Positions 6,295 through 14,104 of a stretch of DNA of 64,000 nt are shown here, one piece after another; the first letter of the stretch is position 1, and every line of letters begins with the position of its first letter. The translations under genes and the position numbers were made by a program. The notes beneath the pieces were generated by a model. It had not been told where the DNA came from. It made no database searches and saw only the letters and a program-made list of their open reading frames with translations. Source of the stretch: an uncultured Alphaproteobacteria bacterium (GTDB lineage: Bacteria; Pseudomonadota; Alphaproteobacteria; Methylaequorales; Methylaequoraceae); NCBI GenBank assembly GCA_902537615.1, contig CACBBU010000005.1:21716-85715 (forward strand). Direction: 5' to 3'.

Positions 6295-7692
6295 TTAGAT
6301 TAGATGCTTTGTGATTATGACTGTGAAGGTTATTAAAACCAAAAGCAAAGAAAGAAAAACGGCAGCACTTCCAAGATCCTTGGCACGCTTAGATAAATCA
6401 TGTTGAGAAAAAGAGATCCTATCAATAGCTGCTTCAACACTAGAGTTAAGAAGTTCAACTATTAATAAAATTAACAAGCTACCAATCATTAATATTTTTT
6501 CAATTGGAGATGTAGGAAAAAAAAATATGGAGGGAAAAAGAAGTACACTCAATAGAAGCTCTTGCCTGAAAGCGCTTTCCTCTTTAAAAGCAAAAACAAA
6601 ACCGGACAGACTATTTATCAATGCAAAAAAAAGTCTTTTAAATCCAGTGTTCTTTTTGTGAGGATTATCATTAAAAATATAAGTTTTCGGATTTCTTTTA
6701 GATGCGATTTGTAAATTTGATTCAAATATACTAGCCACTCGTTCCCACTTAAATTTCTTTGCATGGTTAATTGGCACTGAGGGTTTAATTTGAATTGCCT
6801 TCTCGCAAGCTTTTTGTAAACTTTTATCCAAAACTCCAGCACCACTGTTACCAATTACATTTAGAGGACCTGAAACGGGAAAAGCTGCTACAGGAAGCCC
6901 ACATGCCATAGCTTCAAGAATAACAAGGCCAAAGGTATCAGTTTTACTAGGAAAAACAAAAAGATCGGCTTTTCCATAAAGATTAGGAAGTTCTTTGGGC
7001 GACTTTTGTCCAAAAAACCTAACATTAGGGTATTTTTTTTCCAATTTACGTTTATCCGGACCATCACCAACTACCCATTTGTCACAATTAATATTGAGAC
7101 TAAGGAATTCTTCAAGATTTTTTTCAACAGCAACGCGTCCAACATTTATCAAAATTGGCCTGGAATTTTTAATTTTTTTTTTTGGTGGCTTAAACAAGCT
7201 TGTATCAACTCCTCGAGGCCATTCTGTTGTGTTTTTAATACCCCAATCACTTAATTCCTCCATAATAGATTTAGTTGGTGTTAAAATTTTGTAAGCTTTA
7301 TTGTGAAACCATCTCAAGTAGCTGTAACTTAAAGAAAGTGGTAATCTTGACCTTTCATAAATATATTCCGCAAATCGTGTATGAAAAGATGTCGTATAAG
7401 TAAAACCATTTTTTACAACAAAATTCCTAGCAGCAAGGCCAAGGGGACCCTCCGTTACAATATGAATAGCATCCGGTAAAAAGTCTTTGATCATTTTTTT
7501 TACTTTATTGTAAGGAAATAAAGCAAGACGAATCTCCGGATATGTGGGACAGGGAAAAGTATTGAAAAGGTTTGGAGTAATCATTTGAACATGGTGGCCT
7601 CTTTTTTCTAGTATTCTTTTAGTATGACTTAAGGTGTGAACAACGCCGTTGACTTGGGGCATCCACGCATCTGAAATTATGGATATTTTCAT
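6295..7692 (-). CDS. GT4 glycosyltransferase fused to diacylglycerol kinase (Agt-DgkA)
   Basis: A 465-residue two-domain protein. Residues 1 to about 330 are a GT4-type glycosyltransferase: N-terminal DAWMPQVNGVVHTL, nucleotide-sugar region INVGRVAVEKN, and the E-x7-E region FGLVILEAMACGLPV. Residues about 350-465 are a complete DgkA-type membrane kinase with three hydrophobic segments and the signature ELLNSSVEAAIDR...RAKDLGSAA. It follows a PlcP-like gene by 7 nt. By analogy with the PlcP-Agt lipid-remodelling pair of phosphate-starved marine bacteria and rhizobia, the first domain probably glycosylates diacylglycerol, while the kinase domain returns diacylglycerol to phosphatidic acid. The fusion is continuous, with no frameshift. 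Confidence 0.85.
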   Translation of the reverse strand: MKISIISDAWMPQVNGVVHTLSHTKRILEKRGHHVQMITPNLFNTFPCPTYPEIRLALFPYNKVKKMIKDFLPDAIHIVTEGPLGLAARNFVVKNGFTYTTSFHTRFAEYIYERSRLPLSLSYSYLRWFHNKAYKILTPTKSIMEELSDWGIKNTTEWPRGVDTSLFKPPKKKIKNSRPILINVGRVAVEKNLEEFLSLNINCDKWVVGDGPDKRKLEKKYPNVRFFGQKSPKELPNLYGKADLFVFPSKTDTFGLVILEAMACGLPVAAFPVSGPLNVIGNSGAGVLDKSLQKACEKAIQIKPSVPINHAKKFKWERVASIFESNLQIASKRNPKTYIFNDNPHKKNTGFKRLFFALINSLSGFVFAFKEESAFRQELLLSVLLFPSIFFFPTSPIEKILMIGSLLILLIVELLNSSVEAAIDRISFSQHDLSKRAKDLGSAAVFLSLLLVLITFTVIITKHLI

Positions 7693-7699
7693 TGCTCTT

Positions 7700-8503
7700 T
7701 TAAATTTTCGAGTGTGTTAAAATTAATTTGTTGTGTTGTTGCTTAACTTTCTCAGACCAATCAATTATCTCTAGTGTCCCATCATAATTCTCAACCAAAG
7801 CAGTTAGGGATTCAACCCAATCACCATCATTAGCATAGATTATCCCATCAATTATTTTTAACTCTGCTTTGTGTATATGACCACACACAACCCCATCATA
7901 GCCTCTTCTTTTTGCCTCTTTAGCCATTATCTGTTCGTAAGCTGTAACAAATGATACAGCTTTTTTTACTTTATGTTTTAAATACTGAGATAGAGACCAA
8001 TAGGGTAACTTAAAGAATCTTCTGAACTTGTTAAATAGCGTATTAATTTTTATTAAGGCTACATAGCCCTTATCACCTAAATAAGCAAGCCATTTGGCAT
8101 GTTTTATTATGCCATCAAATTGGTCACCATGAATAGTCCAAAGTTTTTTTCCTTTAATTGTTTTATGAATAGCGTATTTCATAATTTTTATGTCACCAAA
8201 GTTTACACCAATATATTTGCGGGCAGCCTCATCATGATTTCCAGGTATAAAAATAACTTTGATACCTTTTCTAGCTTTTCTAAGAAGTTTTTGAACAACG
8301 TCGTTGTGCGATTGTGGCCAATACCATTTTTTTTTAAGTCTCCAACCATCAACAATATCACCGACCAAGTATATAGTTTCAGTTTTAATTTGTTTAAGAA
8401 AGTCTAATAACAGTTCTGACTTGCAACCAGAAGTTCCAAGGTGTAGGTCAGAAATCCAAACAGTCCTGTATCCTTTTTTTATTTTGGTGGAATATCCATC
8501 CAT
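7700..8503 (-). CDS. plcP: PlcP-like metallophosphoesterase (phospholipase C for lipid remodelling)
   Basis: A 267-residue calcineurin-type phosphoesterase with all metal motifs: SDLHLG at 18-23, GDIVDGW at 48-54, GNHD at 88-91, HGDQFD at 125-130 and GHIH at 208-211. The spacing and the stretch WYWPQSHNDV are those of PlcP, which cleaves phosphatidylcholine and related phospholipids to diacylglycerol under phosphate starvation. LpxH (UDP-2,3-diacylglucosamine hydrolase) belongs to the same superfamily and is the main alternative. Operon position directly before the glycosyltransferase-DgkA fusion favours PlcP. A weak Pho-like site lies about 25 nt upstream. Confidence 0.82.
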   Translation of the reverse strand: MDGYSTKIKKGYRTVWISDLHLGTSGCKSELLLDFLKQIKTETIYLVGDIVDGWRLKKKWYWPQSHNDVVQKLLRKARKGIKVIFIPGNHDEAARKYIGVNFGDIKIMKYAIHKTIKGKKLWTIHGDQFDGIIKHAKWLAYLGDKGYVALIKINTLFNKFRRFFKLPYWSLSQYLKHKVKKAVSFVTAYEQIMAKEAKRRGYDGVVCGHIHKAELKIIDGIIYANDGDWVESLTALVENYDGTLEIIDWSEKVKQQHNKLILTHSKI

Positions 8504-8525
8504 GTTAAATTAATAACAATATTTT

Positions 8526-8543
8526 GTGTCAAAATTATTACAA
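8526..8543 (-). promoter_or_regulatory. Weak Pho-box-like site upstream of plcP
   Basis: The minus strand reads TTGTAATAATTTTGACAC, which keeps only part of the CTGTCAT-N4-CTGTCAC pattern. Position (about 23-40 nt before the ATG) matches that of the strong site before gapdh, but the sequence match alone would not stand out. Confidence 0.3.
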
Positions 8544-8562
8544 AAAACTATATATAGTAAAA

Positions 8563-8584
8563 AAGGCCCCGAAGGGCCTTTTAT
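8563..8584 (-). terminator. Rho-independent terminator of the porin gene
   Basis: A perfect 9-bp stem AAAAGGCCC/GGGCCTTTT with a four-base loop, reading TTCG on the minus strand and followed there by a T-run. It lies 26 nt past the porin stop. This is by far the most GC-rich hairpin in the region. Confidence 0.85.
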
Positions 8585-8610
8585 TTAGGGTAAGGAAAGG
8601 AAATTAGCGA

Positions 8611-10026
8611 CTACCATTTCAGGTGTAGTCTTGCTTGTATGGTAGATATGTCAGATGGTGTACCTCTAGCATTATCATAATCATATTCACCGTAAGCATA
8701 CTCAAGCATGGCTCTAACATTGGAATTAAAGTAGTGGTTAAAACCAACAGTATGAACTTGTCCAGCTCCACCGCCACCATCACGTGAACCTACGCCTGTG
8801 CCAACATTGTCAAAGTCATTAGCGTCAATCCATTCATACTGATACTTAGGAACAAAACAATGCCTTTTACATTTTAGACCACCGACGGCTCCTTTTTTTC
8901 CGCTATGCTTATACTTACCAGTAATCGCATAAGAAAGACTAGCCGAACCACCATAAATATTGTAATCATCACGAGTCCCAAGACCACTATTGCGTGGATC
9001 AAATGTATATTTACCGATTTGATATTCGGCTTGAAACAATAAAGCATCATTAAAAATCATGGACAATTGAGGACCATGAAATGTATGACTTTCTGCGCTT
9101 GTTAAATTACCAATATCAATAGGCTTATCAACAAAAGTATGAACACCGTTGGCCCTAGCACTGTTTGTATCATAGGTTTCAGAACCAGACATATTTAAGT
9201 ATCCAAAATGATACCCAAATAGGGTAGATAAAGGACCACCTACTAATGGCGTGTCACTTTTATAATGATAGTGAGCAGCGATACTAGCTCCGTAATGTTC
9301 ACTTTCATTATCACCATTTCCTGGTACACCACTATCACCGATGGGTTGAACCAAACCTGACTCTAGACCACTAAAAATACCCATTTTAGCGTGAAATTGT
9401 TTACCAAGAGCCCCAGAAGTATCATAAACTATACCCATTCTTTGAGCAAAATTCATCATCTCGTTATGAAGAGGTCTTTCCATGAAGATAAGGTTGTTAG
9501 AACTCGTATTCTCATAAAGACCTTGACCACTTTTTACGTTACCGAAAGAAAGTTTACCAACTCCTTTAATGCTTTTAGAGATAAAGGCATCTTTAATAAC
9601 TACATTTCTAACCTTGGAGTTGTTAGTTCCTTCAGCAAAATCAGGTTGGATAACCCAAGCCCATCCATTACCAATTTTACCTTTAATATCAAATCTCAGC
9701 CTTCTGAATTCAGCACCAAAACCGTTTCCAGTTTCATGCTGAGTCATGTTACTATTACCTGATTCATAATCTATCAATTGGGTTAAATCATACATCATAC
9801 GACCACCAATTTTAAATTCGTATTTTCCATCTGAACTTTTGATGCTCAGCCCTTTACCTTTTTTAAAATAAGCTTTGCTATCTCCAGAACCTTTAGACAT
9901 TTCTTGTTTCATTTTTAGAACTTCATTTTGCAAAGCATCGATTTGTGCACCATAGTCTTGAGCACTTGCTGTACCAATGAAAGCTCCTGTAGCCATTACA
10001 GCTAATCCAGCATAATATTTATTCAT
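8611..10026 (-). CDS. Phosphate-selective porin O/P family outer-membrane protein
   Basis: A 471-residue outer-membrane beta-barrel. A signal peptide ending at about ATASAQ-type residues (GTASAQ) is followed by a short coiled coil (IDALQNEVLKMKQEM), then a barrel with FKIGGRMMYDL near the start and ending in an aromatic residue (RLHLKW). OprO/P porins are trimers that pass phosphate or polyphosphate. I start at 10026 because GAGGAAAG lies just upstream of that ATG; an in-frame ATG at 10038 would add four residues. A clear Pho-box-like site precedes it and a strong hairpin terminator follows, so it is likely a highly expressed single-gene unit. Confidence 0.85.
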   Translation of the reverse strand: MNKYYAGLAVMATGAFIGTASAQDYGAQIDALQNEVLKMKQEMSKGSGDSKAYFKKGKGLSIKSSDGKYEFKIGGRMMYDLTQLIDYESGNSNMTQHETGNGFGAEFRRLRFDIKGKIGNGWAWVIQPDFAEGTNNSKVRNVVIKDAFISKSIKGVGKLSFGNVKSGQGLYENTSSNNLIFMERPLHNEMMNFAQRMGIVYDTSGALGKQFHAKMGIFSGLESGLVQPIGDSGVPGNGDNESEHYGASIAAHYHYKSDTPLVGGPLSTLFGYHFGYLNMSGSETYDTNSARANGVHTFVDKPIDIGNLTSAESHTFHGPQLSMIFNDALLFQAEYQIGKYTFDPRNSGLGTRDDYNIYGGSASLSYAITGKYKHSGKKGAVGGLKCKRHCFVPKYQYEWIDANDFDNVGTGVGSRDGGGGAGQVHTVGFNHYFNSNVRAMLEYAYGEYDYDNARGTPSDISTIQARLHLKW

Positions 10027-10083
10027 TTCTTTCCTCATTTAATAAAATTAATAATGTTAAAGAAAAATTAGTATAATGATTCT

Positions 10084-10101
10084 GTAACAGTTTTATGACA
10101 A
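10084..10101 (-). promoter_or_regulatory. Pho-box-like site upstream of the porin gene
   Basis: The minus strand reads TTGTCATAAAACTGTTAC, one base from the CTGTCAT-N4-CTGTTAC form. It shares 16 of 17 bases (core GTCATAAAACTGTWACA) with the site before gapdh-arsJ-ppk. Two such matches in 6 kb, both in front of phosphate-related genes, are unlikely by chance. Confidence 0.78.
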
Positions 10102-10138
10102 ATTAAATTTGAAAAAAAATTTAAGGATTTGTGTTGTA

Positions 10139-11407
10139 TTATTGCAACAAGTTAGGGCTATTAGTTTGAAATGTAACTAAAAATTTAGAACCTTTTCCGA
10201 TTTCTGATTCAATGTGAAAATTAGCATTATGACGATTTAAAATATGCTTAACTATCGATAAGCCAAGACCTGTATTACCTGAATTTCTTGAACGAGAGGG
10301 ATCGACTCTAAAAAATCTTTTTGTTAAAAGAGGAATATTTTGAGTTGTAACACCAATGCCAAAGTCCTCAACGGTTAAATTTACAACGTCTTTAATAATC
10401 TTGATACTTACCTCTATTGGTTTCTTTGATTGACTATGTGTAATGGCGTTTTCAATAATATTAAAAAAAACCTGATTAAGCTCTGATTCATCGCCGGTTA
10501 TAAAAATTTCTTTTTTTGGAATTAAAAACTTACAATCAATTCGTTTAAATAATTTTCTTTCCTTACAAATTTTTTGAACGTTTTTAAGAATATCGGTTAA
10601 ATTTACTTTTTCATCAGGTGGACTAAATTCAGTTCTCTCAATTCGCGATAAAGATAGTAAGTCATTCACAAGTCTTGACATTCGCTCAGCTTCGTTACCC
10701 ATAGTTTTTAAAAAACTTTCTTTTATATTTTTTGTAGTGTTTTTTTCTGATAGAAGAGTTTCACAATACCCAATAATCACAGAAATAGGGGTTTTTAGCT
10801 CATGACTGGCGTTAGCTATAAAATCTTTTTGCAGGTTTTGTAAATTATGTTCTGCAGTTGTATCAAAGAGTCTAATAAAACTTAATTTATTTTTACCCAC
10901 ATCTCTGCTCCCAGAAATCCAAATTTTATAAATTCTTTCGGATGGATAAATCAAGTCTACTTCTTTTTCAATTGGTTTTTTCTTTTTTTGTGATTCATCA
11001 ATAAGATCACTAAGTTCAGGTATTCTGAGAACAGAAAAAATATTTTTGTTTTTAATATTTTCTCCAAGAAGTTGTCCACTTGCTGAATTAAACTCTATAA
11101 CTTGAAGACGCTGATCTATAATTAAGAGGGGATCGGGAAAATGTTGAAAAAAATAATTAAAGAAAAAAACCCTTAATTGTTCAATCCTGTAGTTATCCTG
11201 ATATTTTTTTAAAATACTATTTAAGTTAAAAATTATGGGTTCGTATAATTTAAAAAAAAATAACCGAGAGCTTTTGATTGGTTTGCCTGAAAAATTCTGT
11301 AAATTTTTAATTACACTTCTAAGATCTTTTAAGAAAAGAAAGATAAAAAGTAGACATACTAGTAATATAAATATGAATACGATAATTATATCTTTATGAA
11401 CAAACAT
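10139..11407 (-). CDS. phoR: PhoR-type sensor histidine kinase
   Basis: A 422-residue kinase. One hydrophobic segment at residues about 8-27 is followed by a PAS-like region, then the HisKA box NASHELKTP with the phospho-acceptor His at about 202, an N box NIIENAITHS, a G1 box DFGIGV and a G2 box GLGLSIVKH. The linker FRVDPSRSRNSGNTGLG is typical of PhoR. There is no adjacent response regulator: upstream is divergent mutS, 36 nt away, and downstream is the porin. Its membership of the phosphate region and the nearby Pho-box-like sites support PhoR over other PhoR-like kinases. Confidence 0.8.
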   Translation of the reverse strand: MFVHKDIIIVFIFILLVCLLFIFLFLKDLRSVIKNLQNFSGKPIKSSRLFFFKLYEPIIFNLNSILKKYQDNYRIEQLRVFFFNYFFQHFPDPLLIIDQRLQVIEFNSASGQLLGENIKNKNIFSVLRIPELSDLIDESQKKKKPIEKEVDLIYPSERIYKIWISGSRDVGKNKLSFIRLFDTTAEHNLQNLQKDFIANASHELKTPISVIIGYCETLLSEKNTTKNIKESFLKTMGNEAERMSRLVNDLLSLSRIERTEFSPPDEKVNLTDILKNVQKICKERKLFKRIDCKFLIPKKEIFITGDESELNQVFFNIIENAITHSQSKKPIEVSIKIIKDVVNLTVEDFGIGVTTQNIPLLTKRFFRVDPSRSRNSGNTGLGLSIVKHILNRHNANFHIESEIGKGSKFLVTFQTNSPNLLQ

Positions 11408-11443
11408 AGAAATGTTTATATAGAAAATTAATGTTAAAGAAAA

Positions 11444-14104
11444 ATGAAATTAAAACAACCTGATATAAATGGATTGTTAAAAAAAAGTCACAAAGTTTCA
11501 AAACCAACACCTATGATGGCCCAATACCTTGAGGTTAAAGAAAGGCATAAAGAGTATTTATTATTTTATAGAATGGGTGATTTCTATGAACTGTTTTTTG
11601 AAGATGCAGAAGTTGCAGCCTCTAACTTAGGAATAGCCCTAACCAAAAGAGGAAAAATTGGAGACAAAGATATTCCAATGTGTGGTGTTCCCTATCATTC
11701 AGCTCAAACTTATTTATCACGATTAATAAAACAGGGCTTTAAGGTGGCAATTGCCGAACAGTTAGGGGAAAGTGAGGAGGAATCAAAAAGTCAAAAAATT
11801 TTTAAAAGAGATGTGGTACGAATAATTACTCCTGGAACCATAATAGAAGATTCACTTCTAGACTCCAAAAATAATAATAATTTACTAAGTATTTTTTTGA
11901 ATAAAGGCCTAATTTCTATTGCTTGGGTTGATATGACTTCTGGACTTATTAAGCTTGAACGAATTGAAGGGAAAAACTTTCTTCAGTATCTTACAGAATC
12001 AATACATAAGATTGAGCCCGGTGAAATAATTGTTTCTGAGGAAATAAAAAACTCAAAAATTTTAAATGAAAAACTGGGTATTTTTGATAAGCAAATTTCT
12101 TATATCCCTCATACTTTTTATGATCACAGAAATAATACGGACGTAATAAATAATTTTTTTGATATAAAAAAAATACAATCTCTTGCCGATCTCAATCAGA
12201 CCGATATAGCTGTTATTGGCGCACTTATAAATTACCTTAAATTAACTCAAAAAAATAACATTCCAAAAATAAGAAATGTAGAAATTATCTCTAGAGAAAA
12301 ATTTATGCAAATAGATATGTTTACTTTAAAAAGCCTGGAAATATTTGAGCGTTATGATGGAGTAAAAAAAGGAAGTCTCATTGATACAATTGATAAAACA
12401 CAGACAGCTTGCGGTGCCCGAATGCTTCGATATTTTTTAAAAGCTCCATTAATAGATAATAAAGAAATAGAGTTTAGGCATAATTTAATAGAATCATTTC
12501 TTTATAATTTCAGTACGCTAGAAATTATCATAAAACTCTTGGCAAGTGTTCCTGATCTTGAAAGAGCGTTAGCAAGAGTTACAGCAGGGACTAATAATCC
12601 AAGAGATTTAATTTTAATAAAACAGTTTATAAATTTTACAAAAAAAATTTTTCGTGAGCTGGAAAATCTCAAAGAAAAAAATTTACATAAATTAATTCCT
12701 GATAAAAAGGTTATTGATAAAGCAACGACAATTGAAAAATTAATTGATAAAAACATTGAAGATACTCCTCCCATTAATCTTAACGATGGTGGTGTTATAA
12801 AGAGTTCAGTTGATAAAAGATTAGATGAACTCAGAAATATAAAACAAATAAAAACTGAAGAAATTATTAAACTTCAAGAAAAATATAGTCTTGAGACTAA
12901 TGTTAATAATTTAAAAATTAAATTTAATAATTTTCATGGCTACTTTATTGAAGTTACAAAAAAACACACATCAAATATTGATAGCTGTGAAACTATTGAT
13001 TTTATAATGATACAAAACACTGTTAATGCATCAAGATATCAAACAGAGGAACTGAGAAAAATTTCACATGAAATAGAATCATCAGTTGATGAATCAATCC
13101 AATTAGAATTGAAAATTTATGAAGAAATTTGTTTAACAATACTTAAGGCCTCAGACGACTTATCTATTTTGACTGAAAAAATGGCGTTCGTTGATGTTAT
13201 AAGTAATTTTGCTCATCTTGCAGAATTAAGAAATTATATTAAGCCTAAATTATTAGCTAGCAATTCAATTAATATTCTTAATGGTAGGCATCCTGTAGTG
13301 GAGGAAGGATTAAAAAATAAAGGAGAAGAATTCACCCCTAACAATTGTGAAATGAATGAACATGAAAACATATGGTTGATGACAGGACCAAATATGGCTG
13401 GGAAAAGTACTTTTTTAAGACAAATAGCGATTATTGCTCTGTTAAATCAAATTGGATCTTATGTTCCCGCAGAAAAAGCAAGTATAGGAGTTTTTGATAA
13501 AATTTTTACAAGAATTGGAGCATCAGATAATCTTTCTGAAGGCATGTCTACATTTATGATGGAGATGATTGAAACCTCAAGAATTGTAAATGAAGCTACA
13601 AAATCCTCCTTAGTTATCTTAGATGAGCTAGGAAGAGGAACCTCATCAGAGGATGGTCTGGCCATTGCGTATTCAGTTCTTGAGTTTATAGCTTTAAAAA
13701 TAAAATGCCTTACATTGTTTGCAACGCATTATAAAGATCTATGTGAAATGAGTGATAAGCACTCCGAAATACTAAACAAGACGTTAGCAATCAAAAAGTG
13801 GAATAATGAAATAATTTTTCACTACAAGGTAATTGATGGTATTTCAGAAGGATCATTTGGTATCCATGTAGCAAATCTAGCCGGAATAAATAAATCAATA
13901 ATTTCACGTGCAAGCCAGGTTCTAAAATCTATTGATAAAAAGGATGTAGAATTAGGTAAAGAAGATTTTGATTTTAATGATCAAGATGAAAAAAAGGACA
14001 ATGAAATATCAAAGTTTTTACAAAAGCTTGACCTGGACAATCTGTCTCCAAAAGAATCATTAGATATTTTATATGCACTAAAAAAAAATTATTTCATTGA
14101 ATGA
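11444..14104 (+). CDS. mutS: DNA mismatch repair protein MutS
   Basis: Full-length (886 residues) mismatch-recognition ATPase. The mismatch-binding Phe-X-Glu lies in GDFYELF at about residue 46, Walker A (TGPNMAGKST) at about 647 and the Walker B/signature DELGRGTSSEDG at about 727. It overlaps glnD by 4 nt, starting the conserved alphaproteobacterial mutS-glnD-murJ-trpS chain. It is divergent from phoR with only a 36-nt spacer, so promoters must overlap or lie within the neighbouring gene. Confidence 0.97.
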   Translation: MKLKQPDINGLLKKSHKVSKPTPMMAQYLEVKERHKEYLLFYRMGDFYELFFEDAEVAASNLGIALTKRGKIGDKDIPMCGVPYHSAQTYLSRLIKQGFKVAIAEQLGESEEESKSQKIFKRDVVRIITPGTIIEDSLLDSKNNNNLLSIFLNKGLISIAWVDMTSGLIKLERIEGKNFLQYLTESIHKIEPGEIIVSEEIKNSKILNEKLGIFDKQISYIPHTFYDHRNNTDVINNFFDIKKIQSLADLNQTDIAVIGALINYLKLTQKNNIPKIRNVEIISREKFMQIDMFTLKSLEIFERYDGVKKGSLIDTIDKTQTACGARMLRYFLKAPLIDNKEIEFRHNLIESFLYNFSTLEIIIKLLASVPDLERALARVTAGTNNPRDLILIKQFINFTKKIFRELENLKEKNLHKLIPDKKVIDKATTIEKLIDKNIEDTPPINLNDGGVIKSSVDKRLDELRNIKQIKTEEIIKLQEKYSLETNVNNLKIKFNNFHGYFIEVTKKHTSNIDSCETIDFIMIQNTVNASRYQTEELRKISHEIESSVDESIQLELKIYEEICLTILKASDDLSILTEKMAFVDVISNFAHLAELRNYIKPKLLASNSINILNGRHPVVEEGLKNKGEEFTPNNCEMNEHENIWLMTGPNMAGKSTFLRQIAIIALLNQIGSYVPAEKASIGVFDKIFTRIGASDNLSEGMSTFMMEMIETSRIVNEATKSSLVILDELGRGTSSEDGLAIAYSVLEFIALKIKCLTLFATHYKDLCEMSDKHSEILNKTLAIKKWNNEIIFHYKVIDGISEGSFGIHVANLAGINKSIISRASQVLKSIDKKDVELGKEDFDFNDQDEKKDNEISKFLQKLDLDNLSPKESLDILYALKKNYFIE

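Noticed and set aside
10052..11445. A 17-nt exact direct repeat TAATGTTAAAGAAAAAT at 10052-10068 and 11429-11445, flanking phoR
   Set aside because: Low-complexity A/T sequence in a region of about 30% GC. One copy is the porin leader and the other the mutS ribosome-site region. No insertion-like gene lies between; chance is adequate.
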